Below, piece after piece: positions 29,319-38,118 of a DNA stretch of 64,000 bases. Numbering within the stretch: the stretch's first letter is position 1; each line of letters starts with the position of its first letter. Under the pieces are notes generated by a model that was not told the origin of the DNA, did not search any database, and worked only from the letters and a program-made list of their open reading frames with translations. The position numbers and the translations under genes were made by a program. Source of the DNA: Shewanella sp. NFH-SH190041 (GTDB lineage Bacteria > Pseudomonadota > Gammaproteobacteria > Enterobacterales > Shewanellaceae); assembly GCF_024363255.1 (NCBI RefSeq), contig NZ_AP026070.1:744001-808000 (forward strand). The letters run 5' to 3'.

Positions 29319-31504
29319 TTATTGTTACCGCAGGTCATGTGGATCACGGTAAAACCAGTTTGATCCGCGCGCTGACCGGCACGGATGCCGACCGATTGCC
29401 TGAAGAGCAGCGCCGGGGGATGACGATCGATCTGGGTTATGCCTTTATGGACATTAACCAAGGTCAGCGGCTGGCCTTTATTGATGTGCCGGGCCATGAA
29501 AAATTTATCAATAATATGCTCTGTGGTGTCAGCCATGCCCGTCACGCCATGCTGGTGGTGGCTTGTGATGATGGCGTGATGCCACAAACCCGTGAGCATC
29601 TGCAAATTCTGACCTTGATGCCACTGCAGACACTGACGTTGGTTTTGACCAAGTGCGATCGGGTCGCAGATAGCCAGATTGCAACTGTGCAGCGAGAGGT
29701 GATGCAGTATTTGGCCCAATGCGCGGGCCTCAAGGGGGTCGCGTGTTATCCCTTGGTGGTGTCAGCCCATAGTGGCCAAGGCATGGCGGCGCTGAGTCAA
29801 CATCTGCAATCACTGGCGACGGCGAAGCAAGCTTGTGATCAAGCTGTTTTAGCCAGTGGATTTCGTATGGTGCTTGACCGGGTGTTTACGGTAAAGGGCG
29901 CCGGTTTGGTTGCCACTGGCACAGTGATCAGCGGCGCCGTGGCGCTGGAAGACAAGCTGCACTGCAGTGGACAAAACAACTTGTTGCGGGTGCGCGGGCT
30001 ACATGCCCAGGGGCGGAAGGTTAGCCGGGCTGTGGCGGGTGAGCGGGTGGCATTGAACCTCACCGGTAATAGCCGCCCACTAAGCCGAGGGGATTGGTTA
30101 TCATCCTCTGCGGAGCCGATTGCCACTGACCGCATTAGTGTGCTGCTGCGTGGGTTTACTCCGACCCATTGGCAAAGCGTTCACTTGCACCATGGCGCCA
30201 GTCACTGTCTTGGCCGCATTGCATTATTAACAGAGCTAACAGAGCTGCCTGCGGCTGATGGGGTGTTAGAGGAGAGTGCCAATCTGGCATTAGCTAGTCT
30301 TGCAGGCGCTGATCAGGCGGCGCTGTATCTTGCCGAGTTGGTCTTGGAACAACCTTTAGTACCTGTCGCCGGGGATATGCTGGTGGTTCGTGATGCTTGT
30401 GGCCGTCATACCTTGGGCGGCGCACAGGTGTTGGAGTTGTCTGTTCCGTCCCGGGGCAAACGCAACACAGCAAGACTGGCTTATCTCACTTCGCTGGCGC
30501 ACTGCGTATTCGCCGCCAATACCCTGATGAACGATGCTGTGGCACAGATCCCATCGCCAAGCGCTGCGCAAACATCAGAGCTGCAAACAAACAGGTTGCA
30601 GACCATTTTGTTGCGCTGTGGCTATCAGGCTCAGTCGGTCGCCCAGTTATCTTGGGATTATCAATTATCTGCTAGTGCAATGGCGACATTGAGTGCCTCG
30701 GGACAGCTTGTTTCTCGAGGCGGTTGGCTGGTGACGGCAGAACGATTAACCGAATTACAGCAAGTAATTGTGGCGCGATTGGATGCCTTTCACCAGCATA
30801 GCCCGGATGAGCTTGGTGTCGGGCGAGCCAGGTTGATGCGTATGTGCCATTGCAATTTACCGACCCCATTGATCAGTGCAGCAATTGATGGCTTGGTGAT
30901 AGCGGGCTCACTGGCAACAACCCGAGGCTTGCTGCATTTGCCCCAGCACGCCTTAGCGCTGAATGATACCGAGCAACAGTTGTGGCAACAGTTACAGCCC
31001 CAGTTTGTGCAATCCCGCGGCATGTTGTGGACCACGGATATCTGCACTGCGCTGACGCTGGAGCCAAAGGCGGCGCGGCAACTGAGTTACAAGCTGGTGC
31101 AGCTGGGTTATATCAGTGCGGTGATAAAGGACAGATACTTGCTGACGGACACCCTGCAGCAGGGCGCGACATTGTTGCTGTGCCATTTTGCCAAGCACAG
31201 TGAGATTAGCACCAGCGAGTTTTGTCAGGCGATGGCAATGGGGCGCAAGGCCGGGATCCAACTGCTGGAATATTTTGATCGCAGTGGCTTTACCCGCCGC
31301 TTACACCGAGCCAGTCAGCGCTCATTACGTGATGGTGAATTATTTGCCCATCTGCGGGATGAGGGGACTGATACAAAGCATACTGTCGCCATGATGGCGA
31401 AGAATGAATTGACCCAGCGACCGGCACAGTCCGGTGCTTATACCAGCTGCCTTAGCGCCAACCAATTTAGTGCCAGCCAATGTAGTGCGGCAGAGAGACA
31501 ATAA
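29315..31504 (+). CDS. selB: selenocysteine-specific elongation factor (copy 2)
   Basis: A 729-residue SelB with intact G motifs ([29 protein letters not shown]) and C-terminal winged-helix repeats (KLVQLGYISAV, RSGFTRRL). It is about 90 residues longer than copy 1. There are insertions around residue 300-330 and 400-430 and a C-terminal tail after LRDGELFAHL that is rich in Ser, Gln and Ala with no counterpart. Its stop overlaps the next start by one base (TAATG). The shared N-terminal G-domain DNA and diverged mRNA-binding end raise the possibility of separate SECIS preference, though the two SECIS apical loops are identical. Confidence 0.94.
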   Translation: MIIVTAGHVDHGKTSLIRALTGTDADRLPEEQRRGMTIDLGYAFMDINQGQRLAFIDVPGHEKFINNMLCGVSHARHAMLVVACDDGVMPQTREHLQILTLMPLQTLTLVLTKCDRVADSQIATVQREVMQYLAQCAGLKGVACYPLVVSAHSGQGMAALSQHLQSLATAKQACDQAVLASGFRMVLDRVFTVKGAGLVATGTVISGAVALEDKLHCSGQNNLLRVRGLHAQGRKVSRAVAGERVALNLTGNSRPLSRGDWLSSSAEPIATDRISVLLRGFTPTHWQSVHLHHGASHCLGRIALLTELTELPAADGVLEESANLALASLAGADQAALYLAELVLEQPLVPVAGDMLVVRDACGRHTLGGAQVLELSVPSRGKRNTARLAYLTSLAHCVFAANTLMNDAVAQIPSPSAAQTSELQTNRLQTILLRCGYQAQSVAQLSWDYQLSASAMATLSASGQLVSRGGWLVTAERLTELQQVIVARLDAFHQHSPDELGVGRARLMRMCHCNLPTPLISAAIDGLVIAGSLATTRGLLHLPQHALALNDTEQQLWQQLQPQFVQSRGMLWTTDICTALTLEPKAARQLSYKLVQLGYISAVIKDRYLLTDTLQQGATLLLCHFAKHSEISTSEFCQAMAMGRKAGIQLLEYFDRSGFTRRLHRASQRSLRDGELFAHLRDEGTDTKHTVAMMAKNELTQRPAQSGAYTSCLSANQFSASQCSAAERQ

Positions 31505-32475
31505 TGGATCAAAGTATGGATATGATGGTGACGTTTGATGAGCAAAATAGCTGTGCATTGTCTGGTGTCCCCAGCTTGCAGATGACTGATGCTGGGCAAG
31601 GGTGCGATAGCGGATTTGCCCCACAGGTTTCTCAGCCCACTTTCCAGCCGGTGACTCAGGTCGCTGGGGTACTGTCCGGTAAAGATGGTTATGTCACTGA
31701 TGTCAGTGATGCCCTTGCGCAAGAAGTGCGGGTGGCATTGGTATATAACGGTATATCCCATACTGTGATGATGGCATCGCCTGAGCATCTGGAAGAGTTC
31801 GCGATCGGTTTTACCCTATCAGAGCGTATTGTGAGTGATATCAGCGAGATCAAAGGGGTTGAGCTGGAATATGTGACATTGGGCGTGATAGTGCAGTTGG
31901 AGATTACCACCAGACGTTTTGCTGAGTTAAAACAGCAGCGGCGTAATATGGCGGGTCGGACAGGCTGCGGCCTTTGCGGGGTTGCTCAGTTAGATCAGGC
32001 CGTCAAATCTGTGATACCGGTTGTTGGTGAGAGTCTTTTCAGTCTTGGTGCACTACAACAGGCACTGGGGCAACTGAAGGCATATCAGCCTTGTTTTGCC
32101 CAAACAGGGGCAACCCATGGCGCCATGGCGCTGGGCGCAGATGGCAGTATCCTCGCAGGGTTTGAAGATGTGGGGCGACATATCGCGCTAGATAAATTAA
32201 TTGGGCATTTTGCCAAGCAAAAACAGCCCATGCCTAAGGCCGTACTGCTAACTAGCCGCGCCAGTTTTGAAATGGTGCAAAAAGCCGCGGCGGCTGGGGT
32301 GGAGCTGTTATTTGCTTTGTCAGCGGTTACTGCGTTAGCCCGAGAGCTGGCTGCGAACAGTAATATCACCTTGGTGGGGTTTTGCCGTGATAACCGCGCG
32401 ATGATCTATACCTGCCCCCAGCGAATAATGGCTGATGGTGTGTCGTCGCGCTGTGATGATGTTAATGCGGCCTGA
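31504..32475 (+). CDS. fdhD: FdhD sulfurtransferase (copy 2)
   Basis: A second formate-dehydrogenase sulfurtransferase of 323 residues with the reactive cysteines in RTGCGLCGVAQL and the EDVGRHIALDKLIG and SRASFEMVQKAA segments. It carries an N-terminal extension of roughly 40 residues relative to copy 1 (through about residue 62), of low complexity and probably disordered. It overlaps selB by one base, so in this copy fdhD belongs to the selAB transcript and there is no room for a selC. Confidence 0.92.
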   Translation: MDQSMDMMVTFDEQNSCALSGVPSLQMTDAGQGCDSGFAPQVSQPTFQPVTQVAGVLSGKDGYVTDVSDALAQEVRVALVYNGISHTVMMASPEHLEEFAIGFTLSERIVSDISEIKGVELEYVTLGVIVQLEITTRRFAELKQQRRNMAGRTGCGLCGVAQLDQAVKSVIPVVGESLFSLGALQQALGQLKAYQPCFAQTGATHGAMALGADGSILAGFEDVGRHIALDKLIGHFAKQKQPMPKAVLLTSRASFEMVQKAAAAGVELLFALSAVTALARELAANSNITLVGFCRDNRAMIYTCPQRIMADGVSSRCDDVNAA

Positions 32476-33335
32476 CACTCCCCGGGATGATTTTTAGCGC
32501 TGTGTTTTAATGGATACCTTTCCAACTCAGTTAGCGGTAGGGCATTCAGTTGCTGCCAGACGGCGCTAGAACGCTATAGCACTGGGACGTCAAAACGAGG
32601 TATTGTGCTGTATTAGTGTCGATGCCATGTCATTTTGCTAAGGGGCGATAGCCATTGCGGTATCGCCCCTGTTTATCTCTTAGCTTTTTTATCCCTTAGC
32701 TTTTTTATCTCTTATCTCCCCTTACCCTTGGTTCTTCTTTTTGCTTGTATCGTCGCTTTGATTATTTTTTCGTTGCGACTTACCTTGTCATGCCTTTGTC
32801 GCATCTCCTTGCCATATCTCTTTCCTTTGGTGTGTTGATGCTGTGCGCTGTTGTTTCTGCATCCTGTGTGTTCCCTTTATCTGAAATGGGGCAGAGATTA
32901 AATTTAACCAAAGGCTAAATTAACCTCTTTGCATGCTTAGCATATATGGGAATTATCTATTCCCCGGGCAGTCTTACCGGGTATAGGCTGAATGTCTGAT
33001 TGGAGGCAGGTTCATACCGTTACGGCGTTGGACGTAAAAGGTGTCACTTTTACGGAAAAATACCTCAGTATTGTTTGGGGCAATCTGCCTTTTGGGATAT
33101 TTGCGGCCAGAAAATTTTGGTCTACATTCTTTCAGAGCTTGGGAAATGTACAGTAGCGGTACATTTATTGGAAATTAGTGAAAAATTCATGCCTGAGGCA
33201 TTGATTATTGCTAAGTTTCTGTAAAAATACCGGCTTATCAGAGTCCGCCACTACCCAGGGCGGAAAATAGCAGATAGCGTTCCAGCTATTTCAATCGTTT
33301 CAGTTATATGTGTTGATTTATAGGTGTTGGCATAT
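32476..33335. other. gene-free interval between the fdh module and the next gene
   Basis: About 860 bp with a probable terminator at 32642-32671, then a pyrimidine-rich stretch with short imperfect repeats (CTTAGCTTTTTTATC at about 32678-32711). Open frames at 32635-32838 and 33000-33224 start poorly or overlap the hairpin and look random. No RNA gene is recognised. Confidence 0.5.
32642..32672 (+). terminator. probable terminator after fdhD (copy 2)
   Basis: GGGGCGATA pairs with TATCGCCCC (9 bp, loop of about 11) followed by TGTTTA. The T tract is short. Confidence 0.55.
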
Positions 33336-33734
33336 ATGTATAACACGTCAAAAAAACAAATTTGGTTCGGTGAGCTGAGAACCTCCCGCGGTAATACCGT
33401 TGTCATTCATGATAATCAGCTACCTGACGCCTCCGTAGGACGGATTTTTCTCTATAACACTGATCGCAATGCTATCGTGGAATATGTAGAGGAGATTGTA
33501 AAACCCAACTTATATGAATTGGATGAAGCGGCAATTAAAGCTGCTGAAACCAAGTTCGGCGTGGCCTGGAAGATGGCTCGGGCAGATTTTTTGGGTAAAC
33601 GTATGAATGTCAATGAGCTAGAGGACAATGTGCCGGTAGTGAAAAAGCCTAAGGTGGAATTGGAAACCGAAGATGGCTATGACAATGATTACGATGATGA
33701 TGATTGGTCTGATGATGATTACGATGATGAGTAA
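33336..33734 (+). CDS. hypothetical protein with strongly acidic C-terminal tail
   Basis: I recognise no named family for this 132-residue protein. The first 90 residues form a compact, probably globular part (IWFGELRTSRGNTVVIHDNQ, IFLYNTDRNAIVEYVEE). The last 30 residues are almost all Asp, Glu, Tyr and Trp (YDNDYDDDDWSDDDYDD), an acidic tail able to bind cations or mimic nucleic acid. The ATG at 33336 is preferred, with AGGTG seven bases upstream, over GTG at 33324. A strong terminator follows, so it is a monocistronic gene. It is probably cytoplasmic, with no signal or membrane segment. Confidence 0.75.
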   Translation: MYNTSKKQIWFGELRTSRGNTVVIHDNQLPDASVGRIFLYNTDRNAIVEYVEEIVKPNLYELDEAAIKAAETKFGVAWKMARADFLGKRMNVNELEDNVPVVKKPKVELETEDGYDNDYDDDDWSDDDYDDE

Positions 33735-33748
33735 TCAGATGAATTAAT

Positions 33749-33782
33749 AAAAACGGCAGCCGACGATGGCTGCCGTTTTTAT
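33749..33782 (+). terminator. terminator after the acidic-tail gene
   Basis: AAAAACGGCAGCC pairs with GGCTGCCGTTTTT (13 bp, loop GACGAT) with a terminal T run. Confidence 0.9.
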
Positions 33783-33939
33783 TTCTGCGCAGTGTATTGC
33801 TTGGCAGTAAATAAGTGAGTAATGCGTTGAGCGGTTAAAAAGTAAATAAGCGCTTGGCGAACTGTCTTATTATGTCAATCAACTTGAACAGGGACTTTCT
33901 CTATGCTCAAGTTATTATGTCTCTGCGCTGTGAATATGG

Positions 33940-34705
33940 CTATAAATTGTCAAATTGATAGCGGATTAGCTGGGTCAGTGGCGTGTGCTGCTCGGGTTGC
34001 TCGGCAAATTGAGGTTGCAAGCCAAAAGCGATATCGCGACTAAAATCGCGGCAACGGTGAGTTGCCTGACCTTCTAATTCTGCGGCGCGATTGAGGCGCA
34101 GCTGAGGGCAGTTACTGTAGACGACTAATGCCCGCTTGCTCTGTGTGGCATACAGGGTTGCTTGGTGTTGTAGTTGCATATCTGTTTGGGGCTCTGGTGC
34201 CAGCAGGGCATCATTGAGCGGGTAATCGGTGAGTGTTCCCTGCTGATTAATTTGCAGGTGATGGTCTGCTAGAGACGCACTGGGTTGAGTGCCATTGAGA
34301 TTGACCAGCATATTGTGGCGTTGAAGTGTAATACCTTGGCAGGTTACTTCCAAATACAGGTTGTTGCCAGCTAAGCGGTAGTCAAGCATGGATCATGCCC
34401 TCATCGGTAGTCAAACTCACTCTAGCGCCGTCGGATAATGCGCCGAGTTGCCAGTGATGTCGATGCAAGGGATTATTGGCGATCACGGCTCCAAGGGCGG
34501 TTGGTAGCGTGAGATAATCTTCGGCGCTGTTACACCCCAGGATAAGGTTTCGTCGCTCACCGGCGGGATCCGGAGCCCAAAGTGCCCGGATAATACCTCC
34601 GAGGCTCAGTACTTCCAGTGCCAGAATGCCGTTATCTATCTGTAAACGTTCAATGCGCCCGCCTCGGGGATCATGCCAAGGCTCCAGTACGTTGAAACGT
34701 ACCAT
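33940..34705 (-). pseudogene. broken aldose 1-epimerase (galM-like)
   Basis: Two overlapping frames together resemble a shortened galactose mutarotase. The N-terminal piece (34382-34705, 107 residues) has the LSLGGIIRALWAPD and LGCNSAEDYLTLPTALGAVIANN segments of the family. The C-terminal piece (33940-34389, 149 residues) resembles the later part (DYRLAGNNLYLEVTC, NLNGT, DHHLQINQ). Fused they give about 256 residues against a usual 340, and the segment with the first active-site region after the ANN is missing. A deletion plus a frameshift is the simplest reading. The four-base overlap could allow translational coupling, so expression of two fragments is not excluded. Confidence 0.65.
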
Positions 34706-34814
34706 GAGAAAATCCTTATTGCTTTGAATAGTTTAGAAATATTCTATTCTGCGGGCGCTTTTTCAGCAGTGATGCAGGTCTAATACTGGGTGATAAATAT
34801 CCACCCCCTTTGGG

Positions 34815-35999
34815 TTATATTGCTGCCAGTTTGATTTGGCCGGCGGCATCCGCGGCATGACACACATAGATATCCGCTTCGGGGAAGCGACGATGGATAT
34901 CAGTACTCAGGCTGTCAGCCAGTGTTTGTGGCAGCAGTGCGAGAATAATCTGATCTGCTGTCATACGTACCGCCCCCTGTTGGCCGGCGGATTGTTGGAT
35001 CTGTTGGCAGATTTCATTGGCGCGGGGATTATCTACCCCATAGTCATCGACTAAAGAGCGATGTGAAGCACTCATTAGCGCATTAAGCAGGGACATATTG
35101 CGGTGGCGCAGTGCCGAAACCATACGATGAGCCCGTTGATTTTCCGATAACAGATGCCGCACCTGCCTAAAGGCGCGATCATCAATACCATCTTCCTCAC
35201 TTAAGGCACTACGGGCATTATCAAGTTGCTCCAAACTGAGATTGCGCAGTGAATCGAGGTGGAAAAAGGCATTCATGGTACTGCAATGCTGTTGCCGCGC
35301 GAGACGTCTGGCTTCAGTTTTGGCAATGACGGCGGCGGGTTTGATGATCAGAAATGCCATATTTTCGGGCAGGGGAATAGGTTGGCAGTCCAGATCTAAG
35401 CTATCGATCATTAACAGGTTATCACGCTGAGCCAGCACACAACTCATCTGACTTAGGGCACCACAAGTATGTTTTAAATAAAGTTGCTCAGCCCGCTGGG
35501 CCAGTTGCGCAATCGCTAATGGGGACAGTGGCTGATCAATACAGAGATTTAATGCTGTGCCAAATGCAGTTTGTAGCGCGGCATTGGTTCCCATGGCGGT
35601 ATTGGCTGGAATACTGCTGGCCACGGCCATGTCCAGTCCCCCCAGCTGCAGTCCGGATAATGTCATAATCCGGGTGATACCTTTTAGGTTATTGAGGCTG
35701 TCACTGTCTGGCTCTGGCGCCCCTTCTTCGCCTGCGCGCCATTGGTAGACTTGCCCGGCGTGAATGCCCTGTCCTTTAATGGCAGAGGGGTGAAAGGCAA
35801 CCCGGAACTGACCATCTTGCCTTGGTTTGACAGCAAAGACGGTGTGGTAGTCCACCGCACAGCATAATGTCAGGCCATCATGGCAGTCACTGTAATCACC
35901 GATAAGGTTGACCCGCCCAGGAGATTGATACAAGGCGCTGGGTTCGGCGGAAAAGGCCTGTTGGAATAATCGGGTGACGGTATCGGTGACGCTGTTCAT
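34815..35999 (-). CDS. galactokinase-like protein with degenerate catalytic motifs
   Basis: A full-length (394-residue) GHMP-family protein that aligns along its length with GalK, from SPGRVNLIGDYSDCHDG (galactose-binding N-terminus) to the end. All three key motifs are altered. The ATP-binding G-L-S-S-S-A loop is AMGTNA, the catalytic CGIMDQ is CGALSQ (Asp replaced by Ser), and the C-terminal GGGFGG is ADQII. Galactose phosphorylation is therefore unlikely. The open frame is intact, so it may have another role, such as sugar sensing as in yeast Gal3, or be newly decaying beside the broken galM. The ATG at 35999 matches the E. coli GalK start better than GTG at 36014. Confidence 0.75.
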   Translation of the reverse strand: MNSVTDTVTRLFQQAFSAEPSALYQSPGRVNLIGDYSDCHDGLTLCCAVDYHTVFAVKPRQDGQFRVAFHPSAIKGQGIHAGQVYQWRAGEEGAPEPDSDSLNNLKGITRIMTLSGLQLGGLDMAVASSIPANTAMGTNAALQTAFGTALNLCIDQPLSPLAIAQLAQRAEQLYLKHTCGALSQMSCVLAQRDNLLMIDSLDLDCQPIPLPENMAFLIIKPAAVIAKTEARRLARQQHCSTMNAFFHLDSLRNLSLEQLDNARSALSEEDGIDDRAFRQVRHLLSENQRAHRMVSALRHRNMSLLNALMSASHRSLVDDYGVDNPRANEICQQIQQSAGQQGAVRMTADQIILALLPQTLADSLSTDIHRRFPEADIYVCHAADAAGQIKLAAI

Positions 36000-36324
36000 A
36001 CAAAGACAATCCACTGCGCTATTAAACTGGGTTATTGATTACCGGGTAGCAAAAATAACTGCTCATTAAGGCGGTGTTAGTGCTTTCGGTTGCTTTTGTT
36101 ATATCACGGCGTTGAAAAATGTGTAACTAAGTTTTTCAGCCAATGAGGGCAGTTAGCCGGGAGAACATGCTGAATGCTCAATAAGCTGGCAGTGGCCGGT
36201 GTATGGGGCGTGCTGGAATGCGTGCTGGGATAAGTTTAGCGGCTTAATCTAGGCGCTAAATTGTTAAAATATTTGCATTTCACCGGGGAGAACCCCGGTG
36301 AATATCGGGCGTAATCGTCTAAAA
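36000..36324. other. gene-free interval upstream of the galK-like gene
   Basis: About 325 bp that holds only the probable terminator hairpin of the antiporter gene (36279-36302). I see no gene, RNA or clear operator here. Confidence 0.4.
36279..36302 (-). terminator. hairpin after the CPA2 antiporter gene
   Basis: TTCACCGGGG pairs with CCCCGGTGAA (10 bp, four-base loop). The following bases on the minus strand are AT-rich but without a clean T run. Confidence 0.5.
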
Positions 36325-37947
36325 TCAGCTAGCTGATTTAACAGTTTGTGACGCTTTATCTTGTTGGTTGAAATACAGCAGCTCGGCAGTGACATGGTCG
36401 ACAAAACCGGCCCCTGCGGCTTCATACAGGTTATAGATACTGTGCACTCCGGCATCACGCAGGGACTGAGCATCGTCAGCATACTGGACTATAGCACTGA
36501 TTTTGCCTTGATAATCTCGCTTACGCAGTTGCTCCACGGCGAACAGGTTACCGCCATGGTGGGGCATCGCCAGCAGCACTAATTCCAGTTCATCAGCACT
36601 GTCGAGCTTTTCCCAAAAATCGATATCAGCAGCATCGCCCTGAACTACATTGCGGCCGTAATTTTTATGTTGCTCTACCAATTCCTGTTTGTGTTCAATG
36701 CCTAGCACTTCACTGCCGAATTTGGCGATGAGCTCATCATAGGCTCCGGCACCGATACGGCCCATACCGATAATTAAAAATCGAGGGTTACCAATGGCAA
36801 TGGCTCTGTCTTCCGGATGCAGCGGATAGCGCTCCATTTGCCGCAGTCGGGTATTGTAGCGTTGATACAGACTACTGACCGTCGCATTGAGCGGCGCTGA
36901 CAGCAGAAAACTGATACTTAAGGCGACGGCGATAATCACCAGCCAATGTGCCGGTAACCACCCTTGATGGGCTGCAACTGCAGCAACAATCAAACCAAAT
37001 TCGCTGTAATTCCCCAGGCTGAACGAGGCCTGCATGGCGGTGCGGGATCTAAGTTTAAAGCGGGTCAGCAGGTAGAAAAATAGCGCGATCTTTAATGGAA
37101 TGACGGCAACCAGAATACCGGCCAGCGCCATATCCCCCCAAGAGGGTAAGCCATTGAGTCCTATCGTCAGGAAAAAGGCGACTAAGAAAAGCTCTTTGAA
37201 GTAAAACAGTGACTTTGCCAGCTCGTTGGCTTTGGCGTGCCCCGCCAGCAGAATACCGACGATGAGTGCGCCGAGATCCGGTTTTAATCCGACAGCCTCA
37301 AACAAGCCGGCCCCGACGACCAGCGCCATGACCAAGCCAAACAGCACCAGTAATTCTCCGTGGCCGACTCGGTCAAAAGCCCGGTAAAATAGTGGTCGTG
37401 CCAAGGGGAGCAATAAAAGCCCTAATGCCCAGACACTGGGCCACTGCCCCTTGGATAGGGTAAGAAACACCACGGCAAAAATATCTTGCATGATCAGAAT
37501 GCCGATAGCGATGCGGCCATACAGCGTCTGCATATCGCCTTTATCTTCCAGCACCTTAACTGCAAAAACGGTACTGGAAAAACCCAGTGCAAAAGCCAGC
37601 AATCCTAGCTGAGTCCAGTTTAAATCGATAAGTTGGCTCAGTCCGGCCAGTCCCAATAATTTCAATAGCGGGATAAAAAACAACATGGAACTGGCCAGGT
37701 GCATACTGGCTCCCGCCCACACCTCAGCTTTAAACAGACTGCGAAGGTCGAGCTTTAAGCCGATAGCAAACAACAGCAAGGTTACGCCGAGATTGGCTAA
37801 TTGCTCCAGCAGTGGCAGGCTGGCTTCATTAATGCCGAATAGAAAGAGGACAAACCCGGCAATAAGGTAGCCGATGAGGGGCGGCAGGCCGACCCGGCTG
37901 ACCAATAGGCCGCAGGCGAGGGTTGTGATAAGAATTGCAGGTTCCAT
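36325..37947 (-). CDS. CPA2-family K+/H+ (or Na+/H+) antiporter with TrkA-N domain
   Basis: A 540-residue KefB/YbaL-type protein. About 12 hydrophobic helices occupy residues 1-370. The C-terminal domain is a Rossmann-type RCK/TrkA-N regulator (FLIIGMGRIGAGAYDEL, GIEHKQELVEQ, VVQGDAADIDFW) that binds nucleotide and gates the transporter. Such proteins exchange monovalent cations for protons across the inner membrane. ATG 37947 is chosen since AAGG lies six bases upstream, while it abuts the ATG at 37953. It stands alone downstream of dsbD on the same strand. The ion cannot be read from the sequence. Confidence 0.85.
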   Translation of the reverse strand: MEPAILITTLACGLLVSRVGLPPLIGYLIAGFVLFLFGINEASLPLLEQLANLGVTLLLFAIGLKLDLRSLFKAEVWAGASMHLASSMLFFIPLLKLLGLAGLSQLIDLNWTQLGLLAFALGFSSTVFAVKVLEDKGDMQTLYGRIAIGILIMQDIFAVVFLTLSKGQWPSVWALGLLLLPLARPLFYRAFDRVGHGELLVLFGLVMALVVGAGLFEAVGLKPDLGALIVGILLAGHAKANELAKSLFYFKELFLVAFFLTIGLNGLPSWGDMALAGILVAVIPLKIALFFYLLTRFKLRSRTAMQASFSLGNYSEFGLIVAAVAAHQGWLPAHWLVIIAVALSISFLLSAPLNATVSSLYQRYNTRLRQMERYPLHPEDRAIAIGNPRFLIIGMGRIGAGAYDELIAKFGSEVLGIEHKQELVEQHKNYGRNVVQGDAADIDFWEKLDSADELELVLLAMPHHGGNLFAVEQLRKRDYQGKISAIVQYADDAQSLRDAGVHSIYNLYEAAGAGFVDHVTAELLYFNQQDKASQTVKSAS

Positions 37948-38069
37948 GGCCATCCTTGAAGCAGTCGAACTGGGGCCATTGTATAAGAAAAAGAGTGTGT
38001 TGCAGTACGGAATATTGAAATAGTTTGTGCCAGAAGAGCAGCTTTTTTTACATCCAGTGTTCTGGCATG

Positions 38070-38097
38070 AAAAAGCCGCCGAGGTGAGCGGCGGCTT
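38070..38097 (-). terminator. terminator after dsbD
   Basis: AAGCCGCCG pairs with CGGCGGCTT (9 bp, seven-base loop) and a T run follows on the minus strand. It ends the cutA-dsbD transcript. Confidence 0.8.
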
Positions 38098-38118
38098 AAC
38101 ACAGACTATCCTGTCAAC

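Noticed and set aside
32635..32838. Open frame for a hydrophobic 67-residue protein
   Set aside because: It starts with TTG, lacks a ribosome site and covers the terminator of fdhD copy 2; its composition follows a pyrimidine-rich stretch.
33000..33224. Open frame of 74 codons
   Set aside because: No ribosome site, no recognisable protein features, in a gene-free interval.
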